Assembly (NCBI RefSeq): GCF_018736085.1
Contig: NZ_CP076134.1
Location: 1,560,501 to 1,624,500 of the forward strand
Source: Bradyrhizobium sediminis
GTDB taxonomy: Bacteria > Pseudomonadota > Alphaproteobacteria > Rhizobiales > Xanthobacteraceae
Length of the DNA stretch: 64,000 bases
Direction of reading: 5' to 3'
Within the stretch, counting starts at the first letter, position 1, and the number at the start of each line of letters is the position of its first letter. Shown here one piece after another: positions 34,923 to 42,868 of the stretch. The notes beneath the pieces are model-generated. The model was not told where the DNA came from and did not search any database. It saw only the letters and a list, made by a program, of their open reading frames with translations. A program made the translations under genes and the position numbers.

Positions 34923-36878
34923 ATGAAACGGAAGCTCGCATTTGCCGTTCTCAGCCTGACACTGGGCTCGACCGCTCCGCTGATGGCTCAAGGCCAATCC
35001 GCTGTCGGTACGCTCGATGATGCCGGCAAGATGGATAAGGCGACGGCCGAGAGGGTTTTCCCTTCCAAGCCGATCTACTCGCCCTACGCGGGTCGCAAAT
35101 TCCCCACCCGTCCGCTGTTCGGCGATACGCATTTGCATACGGCGGCCTCGTTCGATGCCGGCGCGTTCGGCGCCAGGCTCGGCGCCCGCGACGCCTATCG
35201 TTTTGCCCGCGGCGAAGAAGTGACGGCGTCGAGCGGACAGCCGGCAAAGCTGTCGAGGCCGCTGGATTTTCTGGTGGTCGCCGACCATTCCGACAATATG
35301 GGGGTGTTTCCCGATCTCTTCGCCGGCAAACCGGAAATCCTGGCCGACCCGACCGGAAGGAAATGGTATCAGATGATCATGGGCGGCAAGGGCGCCGACG
35401 CCGCCCTCGAAATGATCATGTCCTTCAGCGCCGGGACCTTTCCGAAGCCGTTGACCTACGCGCCGGATACCCGCGCCTACAAGGCGGCGTGGCAGGACAA
35501 TGTCGCGGCGGCCGAGCAATACAACGAACCCGGCCGGTTCACCGCCCTGATCGGTTACGAATGGACCTCGAACACCGGCGGCAACAACCTGCATCGCAAC
35601 GTGATCTTCCGCGACAACGGCGACCGGGCCAATCAGATCGTGCCGTTCACGACGATGGCTCCGCTCGGCAGCGACAACCCGCGCGACCTCTGGAAATGGA
35701 TGGCGGCTTACGAGCAGAAGACCGGCGGCAGCGCGCTCGCCATCGCGCACAACGGCAACCTCAGCAACGGCCGGATGTTTCCGATCATCGAATCCTTCAC
35801 CGGAAAGCCGGTCGACAAGGAATACGCCGAACAGCGGGCCAAGTGGGAGCGGCTCTACGAAGCCACCCAGACCAAGGGCGACGGCGAGGCTCATCCGGTG
35901 CTTTCGCCGAACGACGAGTTCGCCAACTTCGAGCGCTGGGACTTCGGCAATCTGGACGCCAGCGTCGCGAAGACCAAGGACATGCTGGAGTTCGAATATG
36001 CCCGTTCGGGGCTGAAGAACGGCCTGAAGCTCGAGCAACAACTCGGCACCAACCCGTACAAGTTCGGCATGGTCGGTAGCTCCGATGCCCACACCGGCCT
36101 CGCGGCCATGGAAGAAGACAATTTCTTCGGCAAGACGACACCGCAGGAGCCCAGCCCGGAGCGCCTGACCGCGACGTTCGTGGAAAATCCCAAGACTGGC
36201 ATCAAGGTCATGGACTGGCAGGTCAGTTCGTCCGGCTATGCGGCCGTGTGGGCTACCGAAAACACGCGTGAATCCATCTGGGACGCGATGCAGCGCCGGG
36301 AGACCTACGCCACCACAGGTTCGCGGATGGCCGTTCGATTCTTCGGCGGCTGGGACTTTGACAAGGCTGATGCCCAGACCCGCAGCCCGGCCATGGCGGG
36401 CTATGCCAAGGGCGTGCCGATGGGCGGCGATCTCAGCCGCGCGCCCGCGGGGAAGGCTCCGAGCTTTCTGGTCGCCGCGCTGAAGGATCCGCTCGGCGGC
36501 AATCTCGACCGCATCCAGGTCGTGAAAGGCTGGATGGATGCCAAGGGTGAATTGCAGGAGAAGGTCTACGACGTCGTCTGGAGCGGCGACCGCAAGCCCA
36601 GCGCCGACGGCAAGCTTCCCTCCGTGGGCAATACCGTTGACGTCGCCAATGCGATCTGGACCAACGCCATCGGCGCGCCGGAATTGATCGCGGTCTGGAG
36701 CGATCCGAACTTCAATGCCGCCGAGCGCGCCTTCTACTACGTCCGCGTTCTCGAAATTCCCACGCCGCGATGGACGGCCTATGACGCCAAGCGCTTTGGC
36801 TCGAAGCCGTTGCCAAATACCCAGATGACGGTGACCGAGCGCGCCTACACCTCGCCGATCTGGTACACACCGGGATGA
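34923..36878 (+). CDS. Exported DUF3604 protein (PHP-like metal site)
   Basis: The 651-residue protein starts with a signal peptide (residues 1-22, ending LMAQG) and is a member of DUF3604. Likely metal-binding motifs occur in the order expected for a PHP-like hydrolase: GDTHLHTAASFDAG, VVADHSDNMG, IAHNGNLSNGRMF and GSSDAHTGLAAM. It should be periplasmic. The reaction is unknown; a phosphoesterase or other metal-dependent hydrolase is plausible. Its stop overlaps the start of the parvulin gene by 4 bp (ATGA), and a HupE/UreJ-type protein follows, so the three act together. Family members are often about this size. Confidence 0.85.
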   Translation: MKRKLAFAVLSLTLGSTAPLMAQGQSAVGTLDDAGKMDKATAERVFPSKPIYSPYAGRKFPTRPLFGDTHLHTAASFDAGAFGARLGARDAYRFARGEEVTASSGQPAKLSRPLDFLVVADHSDNMGVFPDLFAGKPEILADPTGRKWYQMIMGGKGADAALEMIMSFSAGTFPKPLTYAPDTRAYKAAWQDNVAAAEQYNEPGRFTALIGYEWTSNTGGNNLHRNVIFRDNGDRANQIVPFTTMAPLGSDNPRDLWKWMAAYEQKTGGSALAIAHNGNLSNGRMFPIIESFTGKPVDKEYAEQRAKWERLYEATQTKGDGEAHPVLSPNDEFANFERWDFGNLDASVAKTKDMLEFEYARSGLKNGLKLEQQLGTNPYKFGMVGSSDAHTGLAAMEEDNFFGKTTPQEPSPERLTATFVENPKTGIKVMDWQVSSSGYAAVWATENTRESIWDAMQRRETYATTGSRMAVRFFGGWDFDKADAQTRSPAMAGYAKGVPMGGDLSRAPAGKAPSFLVAALKDPLGGNLDRIQVVKGWMDAKGELQEKVYDVVWSGDRKPSADGKLPSVGNTVDVANAIWTNAIGAPELIAVWSDPNFNAAERAFYYVRVLEIPTPRWTAYDAKRFGSKPLPNTQMTVTERAYTSPIWYTPG

Positions 36879-37732
36879 TGAAGCGGCTTCTCAGGGAACC
36901 GCTGCTGCATTTTCTGTTGCTGGGGGCCGTGCTGTTCGCGGCTCACGGCATTCTGTCGCGGGGGAGCATCAGCGAGCCGGGCAGGATCGTGGTCACGCAG
37001 GGCCAGATCGAGAGCATGGCCCTGCTGTATGCGCGCACCTGGCAGCGGGCGCCTACGGAAGCGGAGTTGCTGGGGCTCATCCGCAATCATGTGCGCGAGG
37101 AGGTACTGTACCGCGAAGGCCTCGCGCTGGGCCTCGATCGCGACGATCCGATCATCCGGCGGCGCGTCGGCCAAAAACTGGAGTTCATCAGCGAAAATGC
37201 CGAAGCCGCCGAGCCAAGCGACGGAGACCTGCAGGCCTATCTCGATTTGCACCCCGCAGTGTTCGCTGCCGAACCCAGGTTCACCTTCCGCCACATCTAT
37301 CTCGACCCGAGGCGGCACGAAAAGACGCTTGCGGCCGACGCCGGGCGAATGCTGAACGAGCTGAATAGCCGGGGAAGCAGTCTCGATGCGTCAAGCCTGG
37401 GCGATCCCACCACGCTTCCGCTCGACTTCGACAAGGCCGCGGCGAGCCGCGTCAAGAATACGCTGGGCATTCAGTTTGCGAAGGCACTTGCCGGGATTGC
37501 ACCGGGGCCGTGGACCGGTCCGGTCGAGTCCGGCTACGGGATGCATCTGGTGCAGGTCAGCGAGCGCACGGAGCCGCGCGTTCCGGCCCTTGCGGAAGCG
37601 CGCGAGGCCGTCAAACGGGAGTGGCAGCTCGCCCGTCGCATCGCGGCGAGCGAGAAGTCTTACCAGAACCTGTTGCAGCGCTATACCGTGACCATCGAGC
37701 GGCCGGGATTGGCGCGAGAAGAGAGGCCGTGA
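36875..37732 (+). CDS. Membrane-anchored parvulin-type peptidyl-prolyl isomerase
   Basis: The 285-residue protein has one N-terminal membrane helix (LLHFLLLGAVLFAAHGIL), an SurA/PpiD-like helical region (residues 40-125) and a C-terminal parvulin-like domain (about 130-235), including GPWTGPVESGYGMHLVQVSE. It would fold or deliver exported proteins on the periplasmic face. It overlaps the DUF3604 gene by 4 bp and the next gene by 4 bp if that gene starts at GTG, so the three are strongly coupled. A dedicated chaperone for the neighbouring proteins is the natural guess. Confidence 0.82.
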   Translation: MMKRLLREPLLHFLLLGAVLFAAHGILSRGSISEPGRIVVTQGQIESMALLYARTWQRAPTEAELLGLIRNHVREEVLYREGLALGLDRDDPIIRRRVGQKLEFISENAEAAEPSDGDLQAYLDLHPAVFAAEPRFTFRHIYLDPRRHEKTLAADAGRMLNELNSRGSSLDASSLGDPTTLPLDFDKAAASRVKNTLGIQFAKALAGIAPGPWTGPVESGYGMHLVQVSERTEPRVPALAEAREAVKREWQLARRIAASEKSYQNLLQRYTVTIERPGLAREERP

Positions 37733-37734
37733 GC

Positions 37735-38736
37735 ATGCGCCATCTCCTTCGGGGCATCATCGGTCTCTGCGTCCTGCTCGGCGCCTTCACCACGGACGCC
37801 GATGAATTCCGGCCGGGCTACCTCGAACTGCGCCAGCGGGACGCGGAAACTTATGACGTGTTCTGGAAAGTCCCGGCGCAAGGCGAGAATCTGCGGCTCG
37901 GCATTTACGTCGTGTTTCCCGCCGACGCCGTCAATCTGTCGGAGCCACGCGGCGCATTCCATGCCGGAGCCTACTCCGAACGCTGGCGGCTGAAGCGTCC
38001 CGGTGGCCTCGTCGGCCAGACGGTTCGCATCGACGGGCTTCCATCGGGGGTTACCGACGTGTTGGTGCGCGTGGAACGGTTCGACGGGACCGCGCAGGTG
38101 ACGCGTCTTTTGCCATCCAACCCGGCTTTCGTCGTCGAGGCTTCCGCCGGGGCGTGGGAAGTGGCGCGGACTTACCTCGTGCTCGGCGTGCAGCACATCC
38201 TGCTCGGGGTCGATCATCTGCTTTTCGTGCTGGCGTTGTTGCTGGTCGTCAAAGGCGCCGGGCGCGTGGTTGCGACCGTTACGGCCTTCACCGTCGCGCA
38301 CAGCATCACGCTCGCTGCGGCGACGCTGGGTGTGGTCCGCGTGCCGGGTCCGCCGGTGGAAGCGGTGATTGCGCTTTCGATCGTTTTCGTCGCCGCGGAA
38401 ATCGTTCACGACGCGCGGGGCAGGCCGGGCCTGACGGCGCGCTGGCCATGGGTGGTGGCGTTTACGTTCGGATTGCTTCACGGCTTTGGTTTCGCCGGCG
38501 CCCTGAGCGAAATCGGCTTGCCGCAGAACGCCATCCCGCTGGCGCTGTTCTTCTTCAATGTCGGCGTCGAACTGGGGCAACTGCTCTTCGTCGGCGCCTT
38601 CGCGCTCGGCGCGCTGCTGGTCGCGCGCACGCACATCGTCTGGCCGCGCTGGACTGAAGTAGCGCCGGCCTATGCCATCGGCAGCATTGCGATGTTCTGG
38701 GCGCTGCAGCGCGCCGCGGCGCTCGGCGGCAGCTAA
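37735..38736 (+). CDS. HupE/UreJ-type membrane protein with periplasmic N-terminal domain
   Basis: I start at the ATG at 37735 (333 residues, GAGAGG upstream); a GTG at 37729 is also in frame. A signal peptide (about 1-23) leads to a beta-rich periplasmic domain of about 110 residues, then six or seven membrane helices of the HupE_UreJ_2 type with HILLGVDHLLFVLALL and FGLLHGFGFAG. Histidines in these motifs are thought to pass Ni2+ in HupE and UreJ. No hydrogenase or urease genes are nearby, so the metal and purpose here are open. It closes the three-gene unit. Confidence 0.82.
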   Translation: MRHLLRGIIGLCVLLGAFTTDADEFRPGYLELRQRDAETYDVFWKVPAQGENLRLGIYVVFPADAVNLSEPRGAFHAGAYSERWRLKRPGGLVGQTVRIDGLPSGVTDVLVRVERFDGTAQVTRLLPSNPAFVVEASAGAWEVARTYLVLGVQHILLGVDHLLFVLALLLVVKGAGRVVATVTAFTVAHSITLAAATLGVVRVPGPPVEAVIALSIVFVAAEIVHDARGRPGLTARWPWVVAFTFGLLHGFGFAGALSEIGLPQNAIPLALFFFNVGVELGQLLFVGAFALGALLVARTHIVWPRWTEVAPAYAIGSIAMFWALQRAAALGGS

Positions 38737-38750
38737 AACGCCGGCGTCGC

Positions 38751-39020
38751 CTAGCCCTGCGGCTTATGCTCCGACGCGGCAGCAGTGGCGCTGGCAGCGG
38801 CGGCGGCGCGGGTCCGGAAATAGTCGAGCACGAACAGGCGAATGGCCGACGACAGGTTGCCCTGCTGGCGGTTGGAGTCGATCTCGCCGACCAGTTCGGA
38901 CAGCGTCATGTCGCGCAGGCCCGAGATTTCCTTCATGCCGTTCCAGAATGCCTCTTCGAGGCTGACGCTGGTCTTGTGGCCGGCGACCACGATCGAGCGC
39001 TTTACGACCGGCGATTTCAT
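38751..39020 (-). CDS. Ribbon-helix-helix protein
   Basis: The 89-residue protein has a ribbon-helix-helix core: strand KRSIVVAGHKTSVSLEEAFW, then helices through MTLSELVGEIDSN and LSSAIRLFVLDYFR. This matches the RHH_4 type found in Alphaproteobacteria. RHH proteins bind DNA as dimers, but this subgroup is not characterised to my knowledge. The last 20 residues are Ala-rich. It overlaps the DUF4169 gene by 4 bp and lies convergent with the HupE-like gene. Confidence 0.8.
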   Translation of the reverse strand: MKSPVVKRSIVVAGHKTSVSLEEAFWNGMKEISGLRDMTLSELVGEIDSNRQQGNLSSAIRLFVLDYFRTRAAAAASATAAASEHKPQG

Positions 39021-39205
39021 GGCGCGTCCTCACCGTCGATGCGATGCTGATCCAGCAGATCCTTGGCACGGCTGCTGCGCTGTTCGTCCAGAACGCGTTC
39101 GGATTTGGTTCGGCCGAACCGCGTCCGGTTGGCGTCGGCCTGCTTCGCCGACGCTTCGCGCTCGGCGCGCTTCTTGAATCGCTTCAGGTTGACCACGTCC
39201 CCCAT
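39017..39205 (-). CDS. DUF4169 family small protein
   Basis: From the ATG at 39205 (preceded by AGGCAGGC) the 62-residue protein reads MGDVVNLKRFKKRAEREAS and is almost wholly charged and helical, the DUF4169 pattern. Its four-base overlap with the downstream ribbon-helix-helix gene implies coupled translation and perhaps a complex. About 270 bp upstream, toward fumC, hold no gene; a weak terminator lies at 39448-39465. Confidence 0.78.
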   Translation of the reverse strand: MGDVVNLKRFKKRAEREASAKQADANRTRFGRTKSERVLDEQRSSRAKDLLDQHRIDGEDAP

Positions 39206-39447
39206 GCCTGCCTCCATCATCCAAATACTGAAGGACAAGAGAAATAGTAGCGAGGGCGTAAGTGGCTTTGCGCCTCAGCCGGCTCGGTCGTCATCCCAGG
39301 AAATCCCCGTTAGTACTCTCTGATAGCACTAAAAATATGTTTCGCTCTGCGAAAACCAAATATTGCAGTGCTCTACCATGAGCCAGATCAACGAGATAGC
39401 CGATTGGTCTCAGTCTTTAGGTGTTATCTTCTATAATTATATCGTCG

Positions 39448-39465
39448 CCCCGTAATTTCACGGGG
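39448..39465 (-). terminator. Possible weak terminator after fumC
   Basis: CCCCGT and ACGGGG form a 6-bp stem with a 6-nt loop 13 bp beyond the fumC stop, followed leftward by an AT-rich stretch in place of a clean T run. Confidence 0.4.
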
Positions 39466-39478
39466 GTTGCTGCGGTGG

Positions 39479-40897
39479 TCAGCCGGGGTGTGTCATTTTG
39501 TCCGGCTGCACCAGCCGGTCGAATTCGGCTTCCGAAACCAACCCCAGCCGCACCGCCTCTTCTCTGAGCGTGGTTCCGCGGCCGTGGGCCGACTTCGCGA
39601 CCTTGGCCGCATTGTCGTAGCCGATTTTCGGCGCCAGCGCGGTGACCAGCATCAGCGAGCGTTCCATCAAATCCCGGATGCGCTTTTCGTCGGCGCGGAT
39701 TCCCTCGATGCAGTTGACGGTGAAGGAGCGCGCGACGTCGGCCAGCAATTGAACGGACTGCATCATGCAATGGGCCATGACCGGCTTGTAGACGTTCAGC
39801 TCGAAATGGCCCTGGCTGCCGGCGATGGTGATGGCGGTGTGGTTCCCGAACACCTGACAGCACACCATGGTCATCGCTTCGCACTGCGTCGGGTTGACCT
39901 TGCCCGGCATGATCGACGAGCCCGGTTCGTTTTCAGGCAGGATCAATTCGCCGAGGCCGGAGCGCGGACCCGATCCCAAGAGGCGGATGTCGTTGGCGAT
40001 CTTGAACAGCGCGGTCGCCACCGAATTGATCGCGCCGTGCACGAATACGTAAGCGTCGTTGGCAGCCAGCGCCTCGAACTTGTTGGCGGCGCTGGTGAAC
40101 GGCAATCCTGTAATCTTGGCGACCTGCCGTGCGAACAGCCTCGCGAATTTCGGTTTCGAGTTGAGGCCGGTGCCGACCGCGGTGCCGCCTTGCGCCAGCG
40201 GATAAAGATCCTTCACAACCACGCGCAGCCGCGCGATGCCGCTCGCGACCTGCGCCGCATAGCCGGAGAATTCCTGGCCCAGCGTCAGCGGCGTGGCGTC
40301 CTGGGTGTGCGTCCTTCCGATCTTGACGATGCGGGCGAACGCCTTTTCCTTTTTCTGCAGCGCACGATGCAACTCGCCCAGCGCGGGGATGAGATCGGCT
40401 GTGATGCGCTGCGCGGCGGCGATATGCATGGCGGTCGGGAACGAGTCGTTCGACGACTGGCTCATGTTGACGTGGTCGTTGGGATGAACCGGCTTTTTGG
40501 CGCCGAGCTCGCCGCCCAACAGTTCGTTGGCGCGATTGGCGATCACCTCATTGAGGTTCATGTTGGTCTGGGTGCCGGAGCCGGTCTGCCAGACCACCAG
40601 CGGAAAATGATCGTCGAGCTTGCCGTCGATCACCTCGCGCGCGGCGCGCGCAATGGCACCGGCGCGGCGCGCATCGATCAGCCCGAGTTCACGGTTGGTT
40701 TCGGCCGAGGCCAGTTTGACCATGCCGAGTGCGCGAACAATGGCCATCGGCATCCGGTCCTGGCCGATGCGAAAGTTCTGCCGGGAGCGCTCGGTCTGCG
40801 CGCCCCAATAGCGGTCGGCTGGAACTTCGATCGGACCGAAGCTGTCGCTCTCGCTGCGGGTGGATTTCGTTCGCGATGGAGATGTCGATCGAGCCAT
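39479..40897 (-). CDS. fumC: Class II fumarate hydratase
   Basis: The 472-residue enzyme converts fumarate to L-malate in the citric acid cycle and needs no iron-sulfur cluster. The superfamily signature [15 protein letters not shown] carries the catalytic Ser. Other conserved parts are [38 protein letters not shown] and [16 protein letters not shown]. Twelve or so N-terminal residues rich in Ser/Thr/Arg precede the usual start of the fold, so a later start is possible. It follows sspB on the same strand after 109 bp. Confidence 0.96.
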   Translation of the reverse strand: MARSTSPSRTKSTRSESDSFGPIEVPADRYWGAQTERSRQNFRIGQDRMPMAIVRALGMVKLASAETNRELGLIDARRAGAIARAAREVIDGKLDDHFPLVVWQTGSGTQTNMNLNEVIANRANELLGGELGAKKPVHPNDHVNMSQSSNDSFPTAMHIAAAQRITADLIPALGELHRALQKKEKAFARIVKIGRTHTQDATPLTLGQEFSGYAAQVASGIARLRVVVKDLYPLAQGGTAVGTGLNSKPKFARLFARQVAKITGLPFTSAANKFEALAANDAYVFVHGAINSVATALFKIANDIRLLGSGPRSGLGELILPENEPGSSIMPGKVNPTQCEAMTMVCCQVFGNHTAITIAGSQGHFELNVYKPVMAHCMMQSVQLLADVARSFTVNCIEGIRADEKRIRDLMERSLMLVTALAPKIGYDNAAKVAKSAHGRGTTLREEAVRLGLVSEAEFDRLVQPDKMTHPG

Positions 40898-41006
40898 GAA
40901 TGACGTCCGTTGCGCGAGGTCGCGGCTATCGGAACCGGCGCACGGCCTGCTCCGCGCGACGGCGGCATCTTCATTTTACACGGCCGCAGGATTTCCTGCG
41001 CGCCGA

Positions 41007-41516
41007 TTATTTCTTGCGGAAGCGATCGAGCCGCACCACTTCGGCGCCCTCGCTCGGCTTGGCCGGCTCGTCCTTGGTTTCGGCGGCAGGCGCCGCAACC
41101 GGCAGCCCGGAGGGGGCGGCAACAGCCGGCAGGTTCGCCGTCGGCGCCTCGGCCGCAGCGTCCGCCGGCTCGAACTGCAGGCCGAACTGCACCGACGGGT
41201 CGAAGAAGCTCTTGATCGCGTTGAACGGAACCACCAGCCGCTCGGGAATTCCGCCGAACGACAGCCCGACCTCGAAACGGTCTTCGGTCACCACCAGGTC
41301 CCAGAACTGGTGCTGAAGGATGACGGTCATTTCTTCCGGATATTGCGCGAGCAGCCGCGGCGACAGCTTCACGCCTTCGGCGGTGGACAGGAAGGTGATG
41401 AAGAAATGGTGTTCCCCGGGCAGGCCGTGCTCGGCGGCGTCGGCCAGCACGCGGCGCAGCACGCCGCGCAGCGCGTCGCGCGCCAGCACGTCGTATCGGA
41501 TGTGATCGGTCGCCAT
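41007..41516 (-). CDS. sspB: SspB, adaptor delivering ssrA-tagged proteins to ClpXP
   Basis: From the ATG at 41516 (AGGAC upstream) the protein is 169 residues. The N-terminal substrate-binding domain carries HFFITFLSTAEGV and LQHQFWDLVVTEDRFEVGLSF, the alphaproteobacterial SspB pattern. A flexible Ala/Pro/Glu linker leads to a basic C-terminal tail (EVVRLDRFRKK) that docks on the ClpX N-domain. SspB holds the ssrA tag of stalled translation products and hands them to ClpXP. Strikingly, the tmRNA gene that encodes the tag lies directly upstream on the same strand. Confidence 0.9.
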   Translation of the reverse strand: MATDHIRYDVLARDALRGVLRRVLADAAEHGLPGEHHFFITFLSTAEGVKLSPRLLAQYPEEMTVILQHQFWDLVVTEDRFEVGLSFGGIPERLVVPFNAIKSFFDPSVQFGLQFEPADAAAEAPTANLPAVAAPSGLPVAAPAAETKDEPAKPSEGAEVVRLDRFRKK

Positions 41517-41669
41517 GGTCTGTCCTGTCGCGTTTAAAATGCTGCCGGCGGATCGACGCACGGCAGTGCCCCGACTCGCCTGTTCCGGCCATGCTACCCC
41601 GGCAGCGGGCCGAGGTCAGCAGGCGTTGCCGTCGCCGGCGGGAATTCCGGGCTCGCGTTTCAGGCAAAT

Positions 41670-41990
41670 CGAATGAAGTGGAGGCTTCTGTTGCCAGGTG
41701 CCTCCGAACCCCGCCTGGCGGAGCTTAACCCACTAGGACTTTAGACTTGGTTTTTCAAACCGCTTAAGCGGCCTGAGCAACCGGAGCATAGTTGTCGTTT
41801 GCAACTATTGCATAGCCCGATAACGGCGGAACCATACCGGGAAAAAACACGTCCTTTACGCCCTCGTCGATCCTGTTTCGCCCCCGCCGAAACCCGCGTT
41901 CTGGCACGGCGGGCTTGGGTGGAGGCGCCGGGTACTGCCCCCGGGTCCGAATGGTTTATTGCGACGGCAATTTATTTCCATAGCCGGCGA
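41670..41990 (-). ncRNA. ssrA: Transfer-messenger RNA, permuted two-piece form
   Basis: Read leftward, an acceptor piece (about 41990-41920) holds a T-arm-like region and ends CGCCTCCA (discriminator A at 41920; CCA is probably added, since the genome reads CCCA). After about 34 nt comes the coding piece from 41885, starting GGGGGCGAAACAGGATCGAC, the typical tmRNA 5' end; its GGGGGCG pairs with CGCCTCC of the acceptor piece allowing one G-U. The tag frame (41802-41764) encodes ANDNYAPVAQAA and a stop. This acceptor-first order is the circular permutation known for Alphaproteobacteria, where the precursor is cut into two RNAs. The outer ends are approximate. tmRNA rescues stalled ribosomes and tags the product for ClpXP. 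Confidence 0.93.
41764..41802 (-). other. Proteolysis-tag reading frame inside ssrA
   Basis: Thirteen codons from the resume codon GCA to TAA give the tag ANDNYAPVAQAA. The AA end is the ClpX recognition element and the N-terminal AND part is the SspB-binding region in known systems. Confidence 0.92.
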
Positions 41991-42002
41991 ACCGGCACCT
42001 CC

Positions 42003-42008
42003 AATATA
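42003..42008 (-). promoter_or_regulatory. Candidate -10 hexamer of ssrA
   Basis: Leftward the bases read TATATT, about 15 bp before the acceptor piece. No convincing -35 is visible at the right spacing. Confidence 0.35.
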
Positions 42009-42360
42009 GGGGGCAAATCTCCGGAAAAACAGAGCCGGAATGCCGCATTTGGACCGGGAACCCGCCCTCGCTGGCCCGGCGGAGCCGCCGTTCCGAATCT
42101 CGGACCTGCCCTTGGATCGACGTGATCGCGATATCGCGGATGTCGCCGGGGGCCGGATTTGCCGTTCGTAACCTGATCGGCTTCCGTTGCCGCCGCGGTG
42201 CTGGCCTTTGCCAACCGCCTCAATCCGCTCTAGATGCTGCGGGCCGGGGGCGGGGTTTTGCTGGCGTTACCTGACGAAAATCGGTAGGCAGGATCGCCGG
42301 ACCGGTATGACAGCCATCCAAACAGAATGGGCGCGAAGCCCTGTGCGGGGAGAGAGTGCG

Positions 42361-42861
42361 ATGAGTGATACGCCGAGCCATGGGCCGGTCAAATACATCA
42401 TGCCGAAATGGATACGCGGCCCGCAGGATTTCGTCGGCGGCCTGGCGCTGATTGCAATCGCAGTATTCGCCTTGTGGGCATCGAGCGATCTTCAGGGCAT
42501 GCGTGGATTTTCGTTCGGAGCCGGAACCGCGCCCCGGATGTTCGGGTTTCTGTTGCTCGGCCTCGGCATCGCGGTGATGATTGTCGGTCTCGTGAGCGAT
42601 GGCGAGCATATTACGACCTATGCCTGGCGAGGCCCGCTGTTCGTATCGCTGGCCATTCTTTCCTTTGCGATCAACATTCGTCCTCTGGGCCTGGTGGTTT
42701 CGGCCTTTGCGAGCTTCATCATTTCAGCGTTCGGCACCCCGGAAACCAAGTGGAAGGAGACCATCATCGTCGGCATTTGCCTGACGACCTTCTGCAGCCT
42801 GTTGTTTCCCTACGCGCTCGGTCTGCCTTTGCAGATGTGGCCGAAATTTCTGATCCGGTGA
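42361..42861 (+). CDS. tctB: Tripartite tricarboxylate transporter small membrane subunit TctB
   Basis: The ATG at 42361 has GGGGAGAG upstream and gives 166 residues; a start at 42307 is also in frame. Four membrane helices are visible, beginning FVGGLALIAIAVFALWAS and ending LPLQMWPKFL, with the TctB-typical GFSFGAGTAPRMFGF motif after helix 1. It is the small integral subunit beside TctA. Gene order tctB-tctA-tctC is as in many Bradyrhizobium loci. Confidence 0.85.
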   Translation: MSDTPSHGPVKYIMPKWIRGPQDFVGGLALIAIAVFALWASSDLQGMRGFSFGAGTAPRMFGFLLLGLGIAVMIVGLVSDGEHITTYAWRGPLFVSLAILSFAINIRPLGLVVSAFASFIISAFGTPETKWKETIIVGICLTTFCSLLFPYALGLPLQMWPKFLIR

Positions 42862-42868
42862 GGGTGTG

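Noticed and set aside
41917..41985. tRNA-like T-arm and acceptor end
   Set aside because: At first it looks like a tRNA, but no anticodon arm fits and the coding piece with the tag follows, so it is the acceptor half of tmRNA.
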